Assembly (NCBI RefSeq): GCF_010093535.1
Contig: NW_022985163.1
Coordinates: 520,666 to 584,665, forward strand
Direction: 5' to 3'
DNA length: 64,000 bases
Origin: Lindgomyces ingoldianus
Taxonomy: Eukaryota; Ascomycota; Dothideomycetes; Pleosporales; Lindgomycetaceae
Position 1 is the stretch's first letter; each line of letters opens with the position of its first letter. Of this stretch, positions 36,462 to 47,925 are shown piece after piece. Made by a program: the position numbers and the translations under genes. Below the pieces are notes generated by a model. The model saw nothing but the letters and a program-made list of their open reading frames with translations, searched no databases and had not been told where the DNA came from.

Positions 36462-39334
36462 ATGCTTGCGTCTCGTACCTCGAACGCATTTGTATGCATT
36501 CGATGTGAATTAAAGCTTGCGCGATCTAGAGCTCTACCCACCTCCCCTTCACTCGCCAACTTTTCCATCTCCGCCCACCGCCGCAATGCATTCGACGAAA
36601 CCTCCCCGCTCAAGAACCCAAACACGTCAAAGCCAGTCAATTCGCGATCGCTGTGGAAGATAAGAAAACGGCGCGGCAGGGCTATCAGAGAGACTACGGC
36701 ACCACTCGGGCTGAAGACCCTGGGCAAGGACGCTGAGATTATTGTTCTTCGAGAAGTTGGGGACGATGCGCCGGAAGATATTCCGGCACCCGAACCGTCG
36801 TCTGAGAGCCAGGAGCAGCCTGGTATTCTCGCTTCTCTACAAGAGGACGGCAAGCGAATCAGCCAGGAAGAAATCAATCGGCTGCTCGAAAAATTGCGTC
36901 CTCAAGCCTACTCAAACTACGATGAATCAAACTACATATCTTTGGCGAAATTTGTAAAGCTCAACAAAGCTCTTCGCGACGGCTTTACCGTGCAGCAACT
37001 CTCGCGGTACTTTGCTCTTACAACAGGTGTGCAGCAAGAGTTGGTCAAGCAGGAGGTCTTGGAGGGTGTTCAGGGCAAAAGGAAGAATCCAATCGCGCGG
37101 ACTGAATGGCATCCAGGCACGTCGCCGCTCAGCAGGCGATTACCCGGAGCTGGCATCATCACGGGGCCAAAGCGGGCACCGGTCAGTAAGCCTTTGTTGG
37201 TGGACCAGATATTACGAAAAGCATGGAATCTAGTTTTACTGGAGGAGATTGAGGCCCCTGGAGAGCTCGAATTTGTGTTGCACCGCTGGCAGATTGCCGT
37301 CTTGAGTGCTGGAGGTATGATGTGCAATTTCATTTGCTTGAATTGACCCTAATTGTGGATAGAACCCCCTACGATTCTGGACGAGGTTGGGGCCACACGT
37401 AAGGCAAAGATCGAAATATATTGGCCGCACAATGTCCTCCGTATCACCGCCGATAAAAGCAGTGCTGAGTATGCTGCCGAAGACATACAAAATCACCTCT
37501 TGAACACCGAATTGCAGCAATTCAACTTGAAACCTTGGGTCCCCTTCCTCTCGGAGGACCAGATGATGGGGAAGAAGCTGAGCAGCGTACTGTCACAGCA
37601 GAATCTTCAAGCAGCTGAAAAATTGAGTGGTGCGCAGGTTCAGGAGTTGACAGATCATCAAGTATGCTATACTGGAAAATGATTGAACACAGTTAACAAT
37701 TGTAGTTCCAAATTCGGGCAGCCAACAAAGACCGGGCGAGCGAGGCTAAGCGTATCTTGATGAACATGCTTCCACTCAAGCAAACCGCAGCTCGCACTGT
37801 ACAAAGCCATGGGGGAGTTGTTGAGGCAAGGAAGTGCTACCTCCTACCTACTCCCTTTAAAAGTTCTCTGGAATACCGCCTGAGGGGGCTAGAGCTAGGT
37901 CGCTGGTCACTTCCCGTCTTCAAATCGTTTGCGGACGCAAATCAAGCGTCTCATTCTGATAGTTCTCCCCGGCCGGACAAGGTGGTTGAGCCGATAGCCG
38001 ACAACTTTCAAAAAGAAATCTCAAAAGTGTTTCAGGGCTCTTCGTTGCTAAGGCCAACTTCGTGGCCAAAACTTAACCGACACGAAAATTCTGCCGTTTG
38101 GGAAAGTAGTACCGAAAACAGACTGTTCGCGGAGTTTGGGCAAATTCTAATCCCTATGGCTGGAGGGAGCAGTGGCAAGCTATCAAGTGCATCCGACCAA
38201 CCTGCTCATGGTTCTGATACAACTTTCCTCAACACCGTACCCGGCTTGTCCAAGATACTCTCCGACGATTCTCTCTCTGAGTATCCTGAGACAAGCGCGC
38301 CAACCCTAGAATACCAGTTCGTCCCCTCTCCGTATCAGCAGAATCTACTAGGACCTGAGAGTGTTTACCCCACGCTTGTGGTCCGAGTCAGGTTGGGTCA
38401 GGACGGCACAATCGATTTGCGAGGTGTTGGGTTGGAATTCAACGAATACTGCTACGATGCCCTCCTGCCCGACCGAGCCATCGACGTCCGCTTCCGGCAG
38501 GTGCAAAGACTGTGGCTCCAAAACCCCCTCCAGGATACCGACCTCAAAGCATTCTTCCACGCAATTTCAGCGAATATCAGCGGCGGTGGTCGGCTGACTG
38601 CACCACCAGAGCTACGAATAAGCATCCCTCGTTGGATAATTAAAGGCCTTGAGAACAGCCGTCGCGACGACCTGCGGACTCGAAAGGCGGTCTATCTTTT
38701 CACGGGCATCAAGCATCGGCAGTCTGTCAGAATGTTTTTTCAAGACCACCAGCTTGTGTATTCGGGCGTGCAGGCAGGGAAATTGACGGAGAAGGGAGGT
38801 GAGTTGGAGATGCTGTGTCCGCCGAATAAACAGCCGGAGCTGCTGGCGACGCGTCAGGCGATGAAGGGGTTTATTAAAACGGCTTTTGAGCTGGTGGATC
38901 TGATTACCCAGGTATCGGAGAACCAGCTGCCATTGTCGAAAGTGGCGAGACCGAGGAAACTGTTTTCGGCGAGGAAGATGAGGAGGCTGGAGGGTTTGCA
39001 AGAAGGGAAATGCGCGGGTCTTGGTATGATGAAGGAGCATCAGGATAGCACGTTCGGGCCAGGCTCGACCCCAACTTCAACCTCGGGTTCATCCTCCGAA
39101 GATGAGTTGTCCGACGGTCAAGGCCCGCAGAATGCTGTTGGGTCTTTTGGTACGGACTCCCCGCTTATAGGTGCATCACCCCAGGTCGCGGCGCTCTTAA
39201 ATGAGGAGGATTCTAGTGCAAGGTACTACGAGGACTTGAATCATCAGTCTCTTCATATCACAGATAGCCAGTCAGAATCTGACGATATCACGAAAGAGGA
39301 AGGGGGCAGGGGAGCATTGGAGGTAGCAGCTTAA
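36462..39334 (+). CDS. Mitochondrial inner-membrane-bound regulator, SLS family
   Basis: Protein of 926 residues; exons 36462-37314, 37363-37661 and 37706-39334. The N-terminus MLASRTSNAFVCIRCELKLA is basic, hydroxylated and free of acidic residues near the start, as in a mitochondrial presequence. The body matches the fungal SLS family (PF14611 type): SLWKIRKRRGRAIRETTAP, LLEKLRPQAYSNYDES, YISLAKFVKLNKALRDGFTV, QQLSRYF, EIYWPHNVLRITADKSS and YRLRGLELGRW. Yeast Sls1 links mitochondrial transcription and translation at the inner membrane; this function is inferred from family. The C-terminus is acidic and Ser-rich. ATG 36462 is chosen because an upstream frame extension starts with TTG and would bury the presequence. 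It lies 183 bases after the NT-C2 gene. Confidence 0.82.
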
Positions 39335-40410
39335 AGAATCCTCGTTCCTCATGAAGAGGAAAGCTTTGAAGTGGCTGCGTTAGACTCTTAGTTCTTGCCT
39401 TTGGCTCTTGCGGACCCGTGTACATTATTTGTATCATAGTCTTGACTATATTGTTAAACCGTGTTGTAGGATTTTGGGAATATCGAATCTGAATGTACTG
39501 AAGCACTTTGCACAGGGCAGCTGCGGGAAACTTGTCTTGCCAAACTACCTGAGTCAATCATGGCAGGTATGACCCACCAAATGCAAGGATAGTTCACGGC
39601 TGGAAAGGGCGGTGCAGGTGCGTTGGAAGGGCGGTGCTTCAAACACTGTATTATCGCTTATCTGAATCATCAATAGGGAGGATTCGATCTGTTGGGTAGG
39701 TTGCTCAGAATTAGGAAGGGACTGAGAGGGTGGAACTTTGTGTCAAAAATAAGAGGTTGTAAATATGTGCAGATATGGTATCTTCCAAAATTGACGCTAC
39801 ATTTGGATAGGGCTTAGACCTACAAGGCAGGTTGCTAGTTGTATATAGGAACATCAAAGTGCTCTAGCATCTGCAATGTTTTATAATGCATCACGCGATA
39901 CGATTTGGCATTTGCTTGGTCCTCATACCAAACGCAAGTATACACCTATACGCGAGTAAGTACAGGTGTAGTCCCCTTCACTTACTTGCAGATGTGGAAG
40001 GAGTGGTTGTGGCGAGTGGATCAGCAAGACACTAGGTAGCTTACAGAAAGTAGAGAGCGGTGAGCGAAGAAGAGAGTGTGATCCAATGGAGATGAGCTAA
40101 ATCGCTCGGCTTTGCTTAAGTGAAAGAAACCGTTGGGCCTCCGCATTCAAAATTTTGCCAGGACTGCCACATTGCGACCCAGTTGCTTATGTCATTGCCG
40201 GCGCTAAGACCACTGCTCGCCTACAAAAAGCGCGCCTCCCCTTGACCCTCCCTCCCAAAACGTCGCCACACCGAAACACTTTTGCTGTTTTATCTGGAAG
40301 TATCCTCTCCTCTAGCCCTTAGCTTTGCTTCTAACGGAAACTGCAGGAGCACTTAATCCACTTCATTTCAACTTCCACGTCGGAACCACTCTCTCAACAC
40401 AACCGCCAAA
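39335..40410. other. Intergenic: SLS 3' flank and EF-1alpha promoter
   Basis: About 1.1 kb. The last 200 bases before 40411 are CT-rich (cctccccttgaccctccctc and after), as expected for a strongly expressed fungal gene with a pyrimidine-rich leader. An intron in the leader is possible but not resolved. Confidence 0.5.
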
Positions 40411-42303
40411 ATGGGGTGAGTCAAACATGCAGCCTCGAAGAATTTTGACGCAACCACTGCACAACGACCAGAACAGCTCACTGATGGGTTCTGCAGTAAA
40501 GAAAAGATGCATATCAACGTGGTGGTCATCGGCCACGTCGACTCTGGAAAGTCGACGACCACTGGACGTAAGCCTTCCTCATATCCATCGAAAGCGGGGT
40601 CACAACAGCTCACACGGGGATATAGATTTGATCTACAAGTGCGGCGGTATCGACAAGCGTACGATCGAGAAGTTCGAGAAGGTGAGCGCATTTTTATCTT
40701 GTTTCTGGTCGAAGATACCTCAGCGGCTGCCTCTCCGACTCAGCTTTAATTTTGGCTTATCGCACTGAGGGGCATTTTTGGTGGTGGGGTTGTGCGAACT
40801 TTTACGCGCTAGCGCTAATCCCGATTCGGCTGTTCACCCTGATGCATGCCCCATTTCTTCCTTCGGACTTGACCAACTCTTGCTCTCTTTGTCGGCTTGC
40901 TTGCATTTTGCCCTAAATGCTGTTCTTCATGCCTTCGACGCTAACTCCTGGTCTAGGAAGCCGCCGAACTTGGCAAGGGTTCCTTCAAGTACGCATGGGT
41001 CCTCGACAAGCTGAAGGCCGAGCGTGAGCGTGGTATCACCATCGACATTGCCCTCTGGAAGTTCGAAACCCCGAAGTACTACGTTACCGTCATCGGTGTG
41101 TTCTTTACCATCTCCCTACCCCAGCCCTCGCTTACCCTCTCTAGATGCCCCCGGTCACCGTGATTTTATCAAGAACATGATCACTGGTACCTCCCAGGCC
41201 GACTGCGCCATTCTCATCATCGCCGCTGGTACTGGTGAGTTCGAGGCTGGTATCTCCAAGGATGGTCAGACTCGTGAGCACGCTCTGCTCGCCTACACTC
41301 TTGGTGTCAAGCAACTCATCGTTGCCATCAATAAGATGGACACCACCAAGTGGAGCGAGTCCCGTTTCCAGGAGATCATCAAAGAGACCTCCAACTTTAT
41401 CAAGAAAGTTGGCTACAACCCCAAGACCGTTCCATTTGTCCCCATCTCTGGCTTCAACGGTGATAACATGATCGACGTCTCCACGAACTGCCCCTGGTAC
41501 AAGGGATGGGAGAAGGAGACCAAGACCAAGGCCTCCGGAAAGACCCTCCTCGAGGCCATTGATGCCATCGACCCACCGTCCCGTCCCTCAGACAAGCCCC
41601 TCCGTCTCCCGCTCCAGGATGTGTACAAGATTGGCGGTATTGGCACGGTCCCCGTCGGTCGTGTTGAGACTGGTATCATCAAGGCCGGTATGGTCGTCAC
41701 CTTCGCCCCTGCTGGTGTGACGACTGAAGTTAAGTCCGTCGAGATGCACCACGAGCAGCTCGTTGAGGGTGTTCCCGGCGACAACGTCGGCTTCAACGTC
41801 AAGAACGTCTCCGTTAAGGAGATCCGTCGTGGTAATGTCGCTGGTGACTCCAAGAACGACCCCCCCAAGGGTGCCGAGTCCTTCAACGCCCAGGTTATTG
41901 TCCTCAACCACCCCGGCCAGGTCGGTGCTGGTTACGCCCCTGTCCTTGATTGCCACACTGCACACATTGCCTGCAAGTTTGCCGAGCTTTTGGAGAAGAT
42001 TGACCGACGAACTGGCAAGTCTGTTGAGACTAGCCCTAAGTTCATCAAGTCTGGTGACGCTGCCATCGTCAAGATGATTCCGTCCAAGCCCATGTGCGTT
42101 GAGGCCTTCACTGAGTATCCTCCTCTCGGTCGTTTCGCCGTCCGTGACATGGTAAGATTTCCCCGCATCGATTACTTGGATTACCCTAATCTAACATTTT
42201 ACAGCGTCAAACCGTTGCCGTTGGTGTCATCAAGTCCGTCATCAAGGCCGATAAGGGTGCTGGTAAGGTCACCAAGGCCGCCCAGAAGGCGTCCAAGAAA
42301 TAA
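40411..42303 (+). CDS. tef1: Translation elongation factor EF-1alpha
   Basis: GTPase of 458 residues that delivers aminoacyl-tRNA to the ribosome A site. Exons: 40411-40415 (5 bases, ATG GG), 40497-40567, 40626-40681, 40957-41095, 41145-42151 and 42205-42303. Motifs: [20 protein letters not shown] (P-loop), [35 protein letters not shown] (switch I), [15 protein letters not shown] (switch II) and NKMD. It ends [16 protein letters not shown] and KAAQKASKK. The 5-base first coding exon and the large intron around 40682-40956 follow the arrangement known for filamentous ascomycetes, the region widely used for phylogeny. Codons are strongly C-ending, unlike neighbouring genes, consistent with high expression. 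Complete and intact. Confidence 0.97.
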
Positions 42304-42664
42304 GCAATCACATCTATGGTGGCTTGTATTTCTTTCGACAATTCAATGTGATGGACTCTGGGAATGCGGTGGCTTGGGAAAAGCCGTGATGAAATATTTC
42401 AAGGTTTGATGCATTACGGTCTGGGTGGGTGTCCTGGCGTTGTCCTTCCATAGACTTCATAACGATCTCAAATGAACTTTATGGGTGGGCATGTTTTTGA
42501 TCTTGTGCTGTGCTGTCATGTGATGTAGTTGTTTCCATTCTTGATGGTGATGCTTGTGTCTATGCATGGTAAAGAATATGGTTGTGCATGTTGCAGGTAG
42601 TGAACGGTAATCGAGATGATTGACACATCATCTCATCCGTACATTGAGACAAAAGGTATGACGT
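42304..42664. other. EF-1alpha 3' flank
   Basis: T- and G-rich 3' untranslated region up to the inverted-repeat element. No gene is seen. Confidence 0.5.
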
Positions 42665-43239
42665 CCCCCCCTGCGTAACGAGACGCCCTGTGTGGCGAGA
42701 CAAATGAGGGTACTTTAACTTTTAGCAGCTGGAGAGGCCATACACGCAGCAAATATTGTTACAATTCTATTAGAATAATCTGCTGTAGCTAATTCTGCTT
42801 GTCCATAATTAAGTATTTCCTAAAAGTTATGTTTACATAGTTGCCTCTGCGTCTAATTTGTACAGCACCTTCCATTGTAGCGTAACCGACTTCCCTCTTT
42901 ACAGCGCTAACATTAATCCTTTTTTGCTCTAAATTTTTGTAGAATAGCATTATCCTAGCTTTAGAACCTCTCTCTAATGCTCGGAAGTCACTGTGAGTCT
43001 TGTGCACGCTGTTGTGGGCAAATTAATGCCAGATTGCTTTGCTGTTTAGTACTTCTAGCGGAAGCGACCTACTGATCTGGTCTAATGAGAGATGACTCTA
43101 CATGTAGTTTACTGTAAGATCAGTGCTGCAGATCCCACAAGCGCTTGGAAGATAAGTAAACCCGGCTCAGGATTAGAGTAGTGCGAGGACTCAGCTGATC
43201 CCGGCGCTTGTTGTAGTCAGCCAACCCATATCAGCGTCA
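42665..43239 (+). repeat. Left arm of the inverted repeat
   Basis: Outer end cccccctgcg, inner end near tcagcgtca. It contains an open minus-strand relic frame (42789-43007). Confidence 0.72.
42789..43007 (-). pseudogene. Relic coding fragment, open, in the left arm
   Basis: Seventy-two codons on the minus strand, including RIMLFYKNLEQKRINV, VGYATMEGAVQIRRRG and ending MDKQN. The same peptide signature, with changes and stops, reappears in the right arm, which is the main sign that it descends from coding sequence. I do not recognise the family. Not expected to be functional. Confidence 0.45.
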
Positions 43240-44000
43240 AAACCAGCTTCGACACAGCTATCCCACAACTTTAAGATACAGTCTAATGCACACAGAAATA
43301 CCTACTTTAGTAACGTGAAAACATGCTGTTGTATTGCCCTCGAGCGCTAAAATCCGCTGATGTCCCCTCTGCTTACTGAACAAATGACCTGATCAAGCCA
43401 ACCACGTCCTATGCTTCTTACGCCTAAATATACCTAATGTCTAGACTAAGCAGTAGCTGATCTCTAGTCTCGGTTCATTGAAGAGGAATTTCAATTATGA
43501 GATCGGATAGAGTGGCGCGGCCCTGGAAATTGAAGCCTGTGCCTCGGCAGGTCGGTTTAGTGTCACAGACAGCACACCATTGTTGCAAACACAAACAAAG
43601 GTGGAAAAGCTTAATATATTTTGGTGATACACTTATTATATAGTCAAACATCGAACGTCTCCGTATATAAGCACTGCAATTTTGAGAGGTGTGCCTTGGT
43701 CAAGACCCTGAGGATCATGAACAGTTTGGATAACTCATGTTTGTAATGGCTGGGTATAATAGAGCTGTGATAACGGCCATGTTTGGCCAGACACTAAACT
43801 ATCTAGGGCAGAATCTCATCCTCGGTCACTAGTAATGATCCTTGTATCCCTTCCTAACGCCATCCATTCTAGACGTTCACGGCAAGAGTCTGTCCAGAGC
43901 GGGTCGACCGTCCTCCCTGCTAGCGTGATCGAGGTGTTCGTGCGCCTCTAGCCACACTCAAATACAGTAGCATTGCAAAGAGATATAAGGATCATATCTG

Positions 44001-44571
44001 GTGACGCTGGTACGTGTTAGCTAACAAAACAAGCGTCGGCTGAGTCCTTGTGCTGCTCCGAATCTTGAGCCGGATTTACTTATCATCCGAAGCGCTTGTG
44101 TGATTCGCACAGCCCTAATAAATAGTAAATTACCCGCGGAGTCATCTCGCATTAGCTAGGATTGGGGTTCTCTTCCGCTAGAAGAACCAATCAATATGAC
44201 GGCCCTGCATGAATTTGCCCGCAGCAACACGCACAAGGCTAACAATAACTTCTAAGTATTTAAGGAAGGGTTTAGGGCTAGGGTAAGGCTATTATACAAA
44301 AATTAGGAGCAAGAAAGACTTAATGTTAGAACTATAAGAGGGGAAGTCTGTTACGCTACAAAAGAAGGTGCTGTACAAACTAGGCGCAGAGGCGATAATT
44401 CAAATGTAACTTTAGGAAAGATTTAATTATAGGCATTTAGAATTAGCTGCAGTAGATTACCTCTATAGAATTATAGCAATATTTGTTGCGCATATGGCCT
44501 TTCCAGCTGCTGAAAGTCAAAGTACCCCTTTTTCGTCCCGCCACAGAGGGTGTCTCCCTGCGCAAGGAGTC
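44001..44571 (-). repeat. Right arm of the inverted repeat
   Basis: Reverse-complement partner of 42665-43239. Outer end cgcaaggagtc, inner end near tgacgctg. Confidence 0.72.
44224..44410 (+). pseudogene. Relic coding fragment, stop-ridden, in the right arm
   Basis: Plus-strand translation gives NTHKANNNF, a stop, then ARVRLLYKN, another stop, then EQERLNV and CYATKEGAVQTRRRG. It lines up with the left-arm relic (THK, AR, L.YKN, EQ.R.NV, YAT.EGAVQ.RRRG). Two in-frame stops break it. Confidence 0.5.
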
Positions 44572-44669
44572 ACGTTAAAGCTCTAATATTAAAACTGAAT
44601 GGGTATTTCTACCTCGCCACCTCTTCCCTCAATGTGAACCCTCAAAAACGGCTCAACATGTACAAAATC

Positions 44670-45728
44670 TCACACAAAAGGCCTAGCTTTCTCCTCACAC
44701 CACTCATAAAACCTAGTGCTAACACTCTTTCCCCCCGCCGCCTGCATACTCTTCGCAATATGGTCCGGCACACACCCTTTCCGCCCCCACGGTACCACAA
44801 ACTCTCCACTTTTGATATCGGGCGAGAATCCAGCATACAGCTCAGTGTACGCGCCGTACTTCGCGGGCTTGAATATGAGGGACATTAGAGCACGTGCAGG
44901 AGCGGGTGTGTGGCGCTGCAGCTCGGTGCGCATAAAGCCCGGGTTAAGGGAGATGTGGGTTATGGGTTTAGAATCAGGGTCTTGAGGTTGGTGGGTGTTA
45001 AACTCGTGGGCCAATAAGACTAGTCCGGCTTTCGTCTGCATGTAGTTATCCATGGCTTTGAATTGCTTTGGGGTGTTATTGGAATCGAGCTGAACGCCAC
45101 CTTGGGGGGTAAACATTGTTATGTTGGATGATACCCAGACGACGCGGGCTCCACTGCCTGATTCCGCTGAACTTGAAGCTGGAGCCGAAGTTCGGGTCAA
45201 GGTTCGGGTCAATAGCGGAGTGAGCAGCGTTACTAACAAAAAGGAAGACAAGCAATTCGTCCCGAGTTCGAGATCATACCCATCCTGTGTCTTGCTGCCG
45301 GGTGGAGGTGTCATGACCCCCGCATTTAGGAAGAGAACGTCGAGACGGGACTCTTGGGCTAAGAGGGTCTGGCAGGCGGGCTTGAGGGTCTTCAGGTCTG
45401 ATAGATCTGCGATGAAGGGCTTTAAGGTGCCGCGGGAGATTGGGATGGAGGTCTTGATGGCGGAGATGCCACCATCACAGCGAGCGGCTGAGCGGGCGCC
45501 AATGTAGACGGTGGCATTGGCGCCGTAGAGGATTTTGGCAAGTTCATGGCCGATGCCAGTGGCGGAGCCAGTTATGAGGTAGACCTAGGAGAGGGGAGTC
45601 AATGATAGGACTAGGGGAGGATTGGGACATGGGAGGAGAGGGGAAGGATTTACCTTGCCGGTTAGGTCACCCAGGTCTCTCTCTGTGAAGGTTGGTGCCG
45701 GAGGAAACCATTGGCTGAATGAGCTCAT
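44670..45728 (-). CDS. Short-chain dehydrogenase/reductase, intact
   Basis: NAD(P)-dependent oxidoreductase of 329 residues; exons 45728-45654 and 45584-44670. It starts MSSFSQWFPPAPTFTERDLGDLTGK, then VYLITGSATGIG (cofactor glycine motif), LDVLFLNAGVM, VVWVSSNITMF (catalytic Ser about 177-178) and YMQTK (Tyr about 206, Lys about 210). ISLNPGFMRTEL gives the PG motif. This layout (retinol dehydrogenase/WW-oxidoreductase-like, with a Trp-Phe-Pro-Pro N-terminus) is common in fungi; the substrate is unknown. A Ser/Ala-rich insert (SAPASSSAESGSG) lies before the catalytic Ser. Its stop codon is only 98 bases from the inverted-repeat element. Unlike the SDR at 28.9-29.9 kb, no lesion is seen. Confidence 0.88.
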
Positions 45729-46409
45729 TTTATGGGTTTGATACGTGGAGTTTTAGAGGTAGAGATGTTGAGCTTTGGGGGATGAGTGGTGATTGAATGA
45801 ATTGACAGCGTTGATGAATTAAGAGCAGCAAGTTGCAGATGTTGAATTGAATTGGTGAATGGCGAAATTCTTCAGTCCGCAGATAGTAAGAACATATATA
45901 CATTTGCTTGACATTGCGAGAGGAAGTTTCCATGGGGTCACATTCGTCCGCTCTTTGCGATGATGGTTTAGTGAGTTCCCGGATGAGGAATGATATCCAG
46001 GCTTCACATGTCCGGAGTAAGACTAATTCTAGCAGAGCGAGGCCTTCTGAAGCCTTTAATTACTCTAGCATGAGACAACATTGATGGTCAAAGTGAGGGT
46101 TGTGGCTGGTAGATAGGTTAGACCCTCCGGCTCCGGAGTTGTGAGGTGGGATTATGTCCGGATCGCATTTCTCGCCAAACTTGAATAGCCGGCCCGCAAA
46201 GGTTGGGCCGGAGGAGAACAGATAGAGGATGCATTTATCGCGAAAAGTATTTCCCCGACCGAGAGGCCTGTGTGAGTTGAGGCTTGAGATGGTCGAACTC
46301 GGTGTGGTTGAGGTGGCCGTCCACATTAGGCTTAGCGCGTTGGCGATCTCTGTAGCACGAACTCGTGTGTTTGAACTACATCCTTCTCTTTCTACAGCAA
46401 GTCCATGTC
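45729..46409. other. Divergent promoter between SDR and aftiphilin-like gene
   Basis: 680 bases. A minus frame at 46060-46326 has no motif. The sequence tttctacag directly before 46390 could be the acceptor of a leader intron, but this is not certain. Confidence 0.45.
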
Positions 46410-47925
46410 ATGTCGGCCGATCTATTTGCGGAATTTGGAACTTCTCAAAGCCAACAACAGCGGCCCTCAGGAAAGGGCCAAGAGGCAAACCAGCGAGCAC
46501 AGACTTTCGGTTTCTTCGATGACTTGACTTGCACATCAACAGCTCCACCCCCTTCCACACAGACACCATCACAGTCCTTCCAATTTGGAACGAATAAGGC
46601 TTCAACAGTAGATGATGCAGATGACTGGGGTGAATTTGAGGGCGTCGAGACTGCTCCTGTTAAGCAAGATCCATTTTTCTTTCCGTCTTCCAGCCAGCAG
46701 TCAAACGTACCTCCACAACCGGCTCCAATTCTGAAAGCTAAGAAGTCTTTGGATCCAAATGTTCTGTTTGATGCAGATGATGATCATAATGGAGAGGAAG
46801 AAGAAGAAGATTTTGGGGACTTTGAGGGCCCGGAGGAGAGTGCTCAGGTAGCTGCAGCACCTTCAAGCTCGGCGGGGCTTGAGGATCTCGTGAAGGGTAT
46901 GAGGATATCACAACCAAGCGCACCACCTCCTAGATACGGCCTGCCTGCCTTGTCGTCGACAAAGAGAAGCCCCGCTGGGAGCTTCGGTACTGTGTCACGG
47001 TCTAAGCAAGCTTCAACAATTCCGATACCGTCAGAAGCGCAACAAGAAGAGACTTGGGATGATTTCGATGAGTGGGAAGCATCGATTCCCGCAGCTACAC
47101 AACCGACGGCTATGCTAAAAGCGACGTCAGAAGCCAATGTGATGACATCCAACGCCCGGCCAAGTTTATCATCCCCAACAGTGGAAGAACTGCAATCTGG
47201 GGAGCTTCCCCCCACAAATGTCCCACCCCCAGGTGTTCTGCTCTCCTTGTTCTCATCTTTAATTGGAGAAGCTCAAGAGAAGCTGTTCAAACCAATGACC
47301 GCACAGACGCTACCCATGAGGAATAAGTTGCTCTCAGAACCTACTACTATTGTGTATCTTCAGGGCTACTTAATGTTGGCATCCGTCGCAGCTCGGATTA
47401 TCGCCGGACGTAAACTCCGCTGGAAGCGAGATACGCATCTATCTCAGGGAATGAGAATCGGACCCGCATCGTCGCGTGCCACATCTGGCATGAAACTGGC
47501 CGGCGTGGACAAGGCCGAAGCCATGAAGGAGGACCGAGAAGTGTCAGATCTCGTTCGCGTATGGAAAGACCAAGTAGGAAGGTTGAGGCACGTTGTCTCG
47601 GCTGCCAATCAGGCTAAGGCAGGGTCTTTAGGCCCAGTGCCAGATATTCAAGAGACGATGCTGGTGAAGACGTTGAAGCAGACTGAGGGTGGCATTCCTG
47701 CTCGGATGCCGTGCATGCTCTGTGGGTTGAAGAGGGATGAGCGTGTTGCTATGGTTGATCAATATGTCCAAGATAGCTTTGGGGAGTGGTGGGTTGATCA
47801 AGTGAATATGCATCGGGGTAAGTCTACTTGGGATTCTAGGTATGAGAGAAATGGAGATCTAACACTCCCTCATAGGGTGCAGGAACTTTTGGCACGAACA
47901 TAAGGACCAGCTTCGACAGCGTTGA
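46410..47925 (+). CDS. Aftiphilin-like protein with repeated WxxF/FGDFE acidic motifs
   Basis: Protein of 485 residues; exons 46410-47817 and 47876-47925 (last exon 50 bases). It starts MSADLFAEFGTSQ and carries several short acidic-aromatic motifs: DDWGEFEGVE, EDFGDFEGPEES and ETWDDFDEWE. In animals and yeasts, WxxF/FxxF acidic motifs bind AP-1/GGA clathrin adaptor ears. The second half is conserved and helical: EKLFKPMTAQTLPMRNKLL, LQGYLMLASVAARIIAGRKLRWKRD, ARMPCMLCGLKRDERV and WWVDQVNMHRGCRNFW, ending EHKDQLRQR. I infer a role in trans-Golgi/endosome traffic, but only the motifs support it. Start: Met 46410 is preferred over an upstream non-ATG extension. Confidence 0.75.

Larger units (their letters stand above)
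42665..44571. mobile_element. Decayed inverted-repeat (fold-back or long-TIR) element, about 1.9 kb
   Basis: The sequence from 42665 inward and the reverse complement of the sequence ending at 44571 align by eye over about 570 bases (left arm 42665-43239, right arm 44001-44571). Diagnostic blocks in both arms: tgtggcgRgac, tactttRactttYagcagctgg, aaatattgYtaYaattcta, tttgtacagcaccttc, cttctagcggaag, acaagcgctt and aggactcagc. Many mismatches are transitions, consistent with decay and perhaps RIP, plus small indels. A 4-base ACGT flanks both ends (42661-42664, 44572-44575), a possible target duplication. The roughly 760-base spacer shows no gene. Arms of this length suggest a fold-back element or a long-TIR DNA transposon remnant; the family cannot be assigned. 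Confidence 0.75.
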
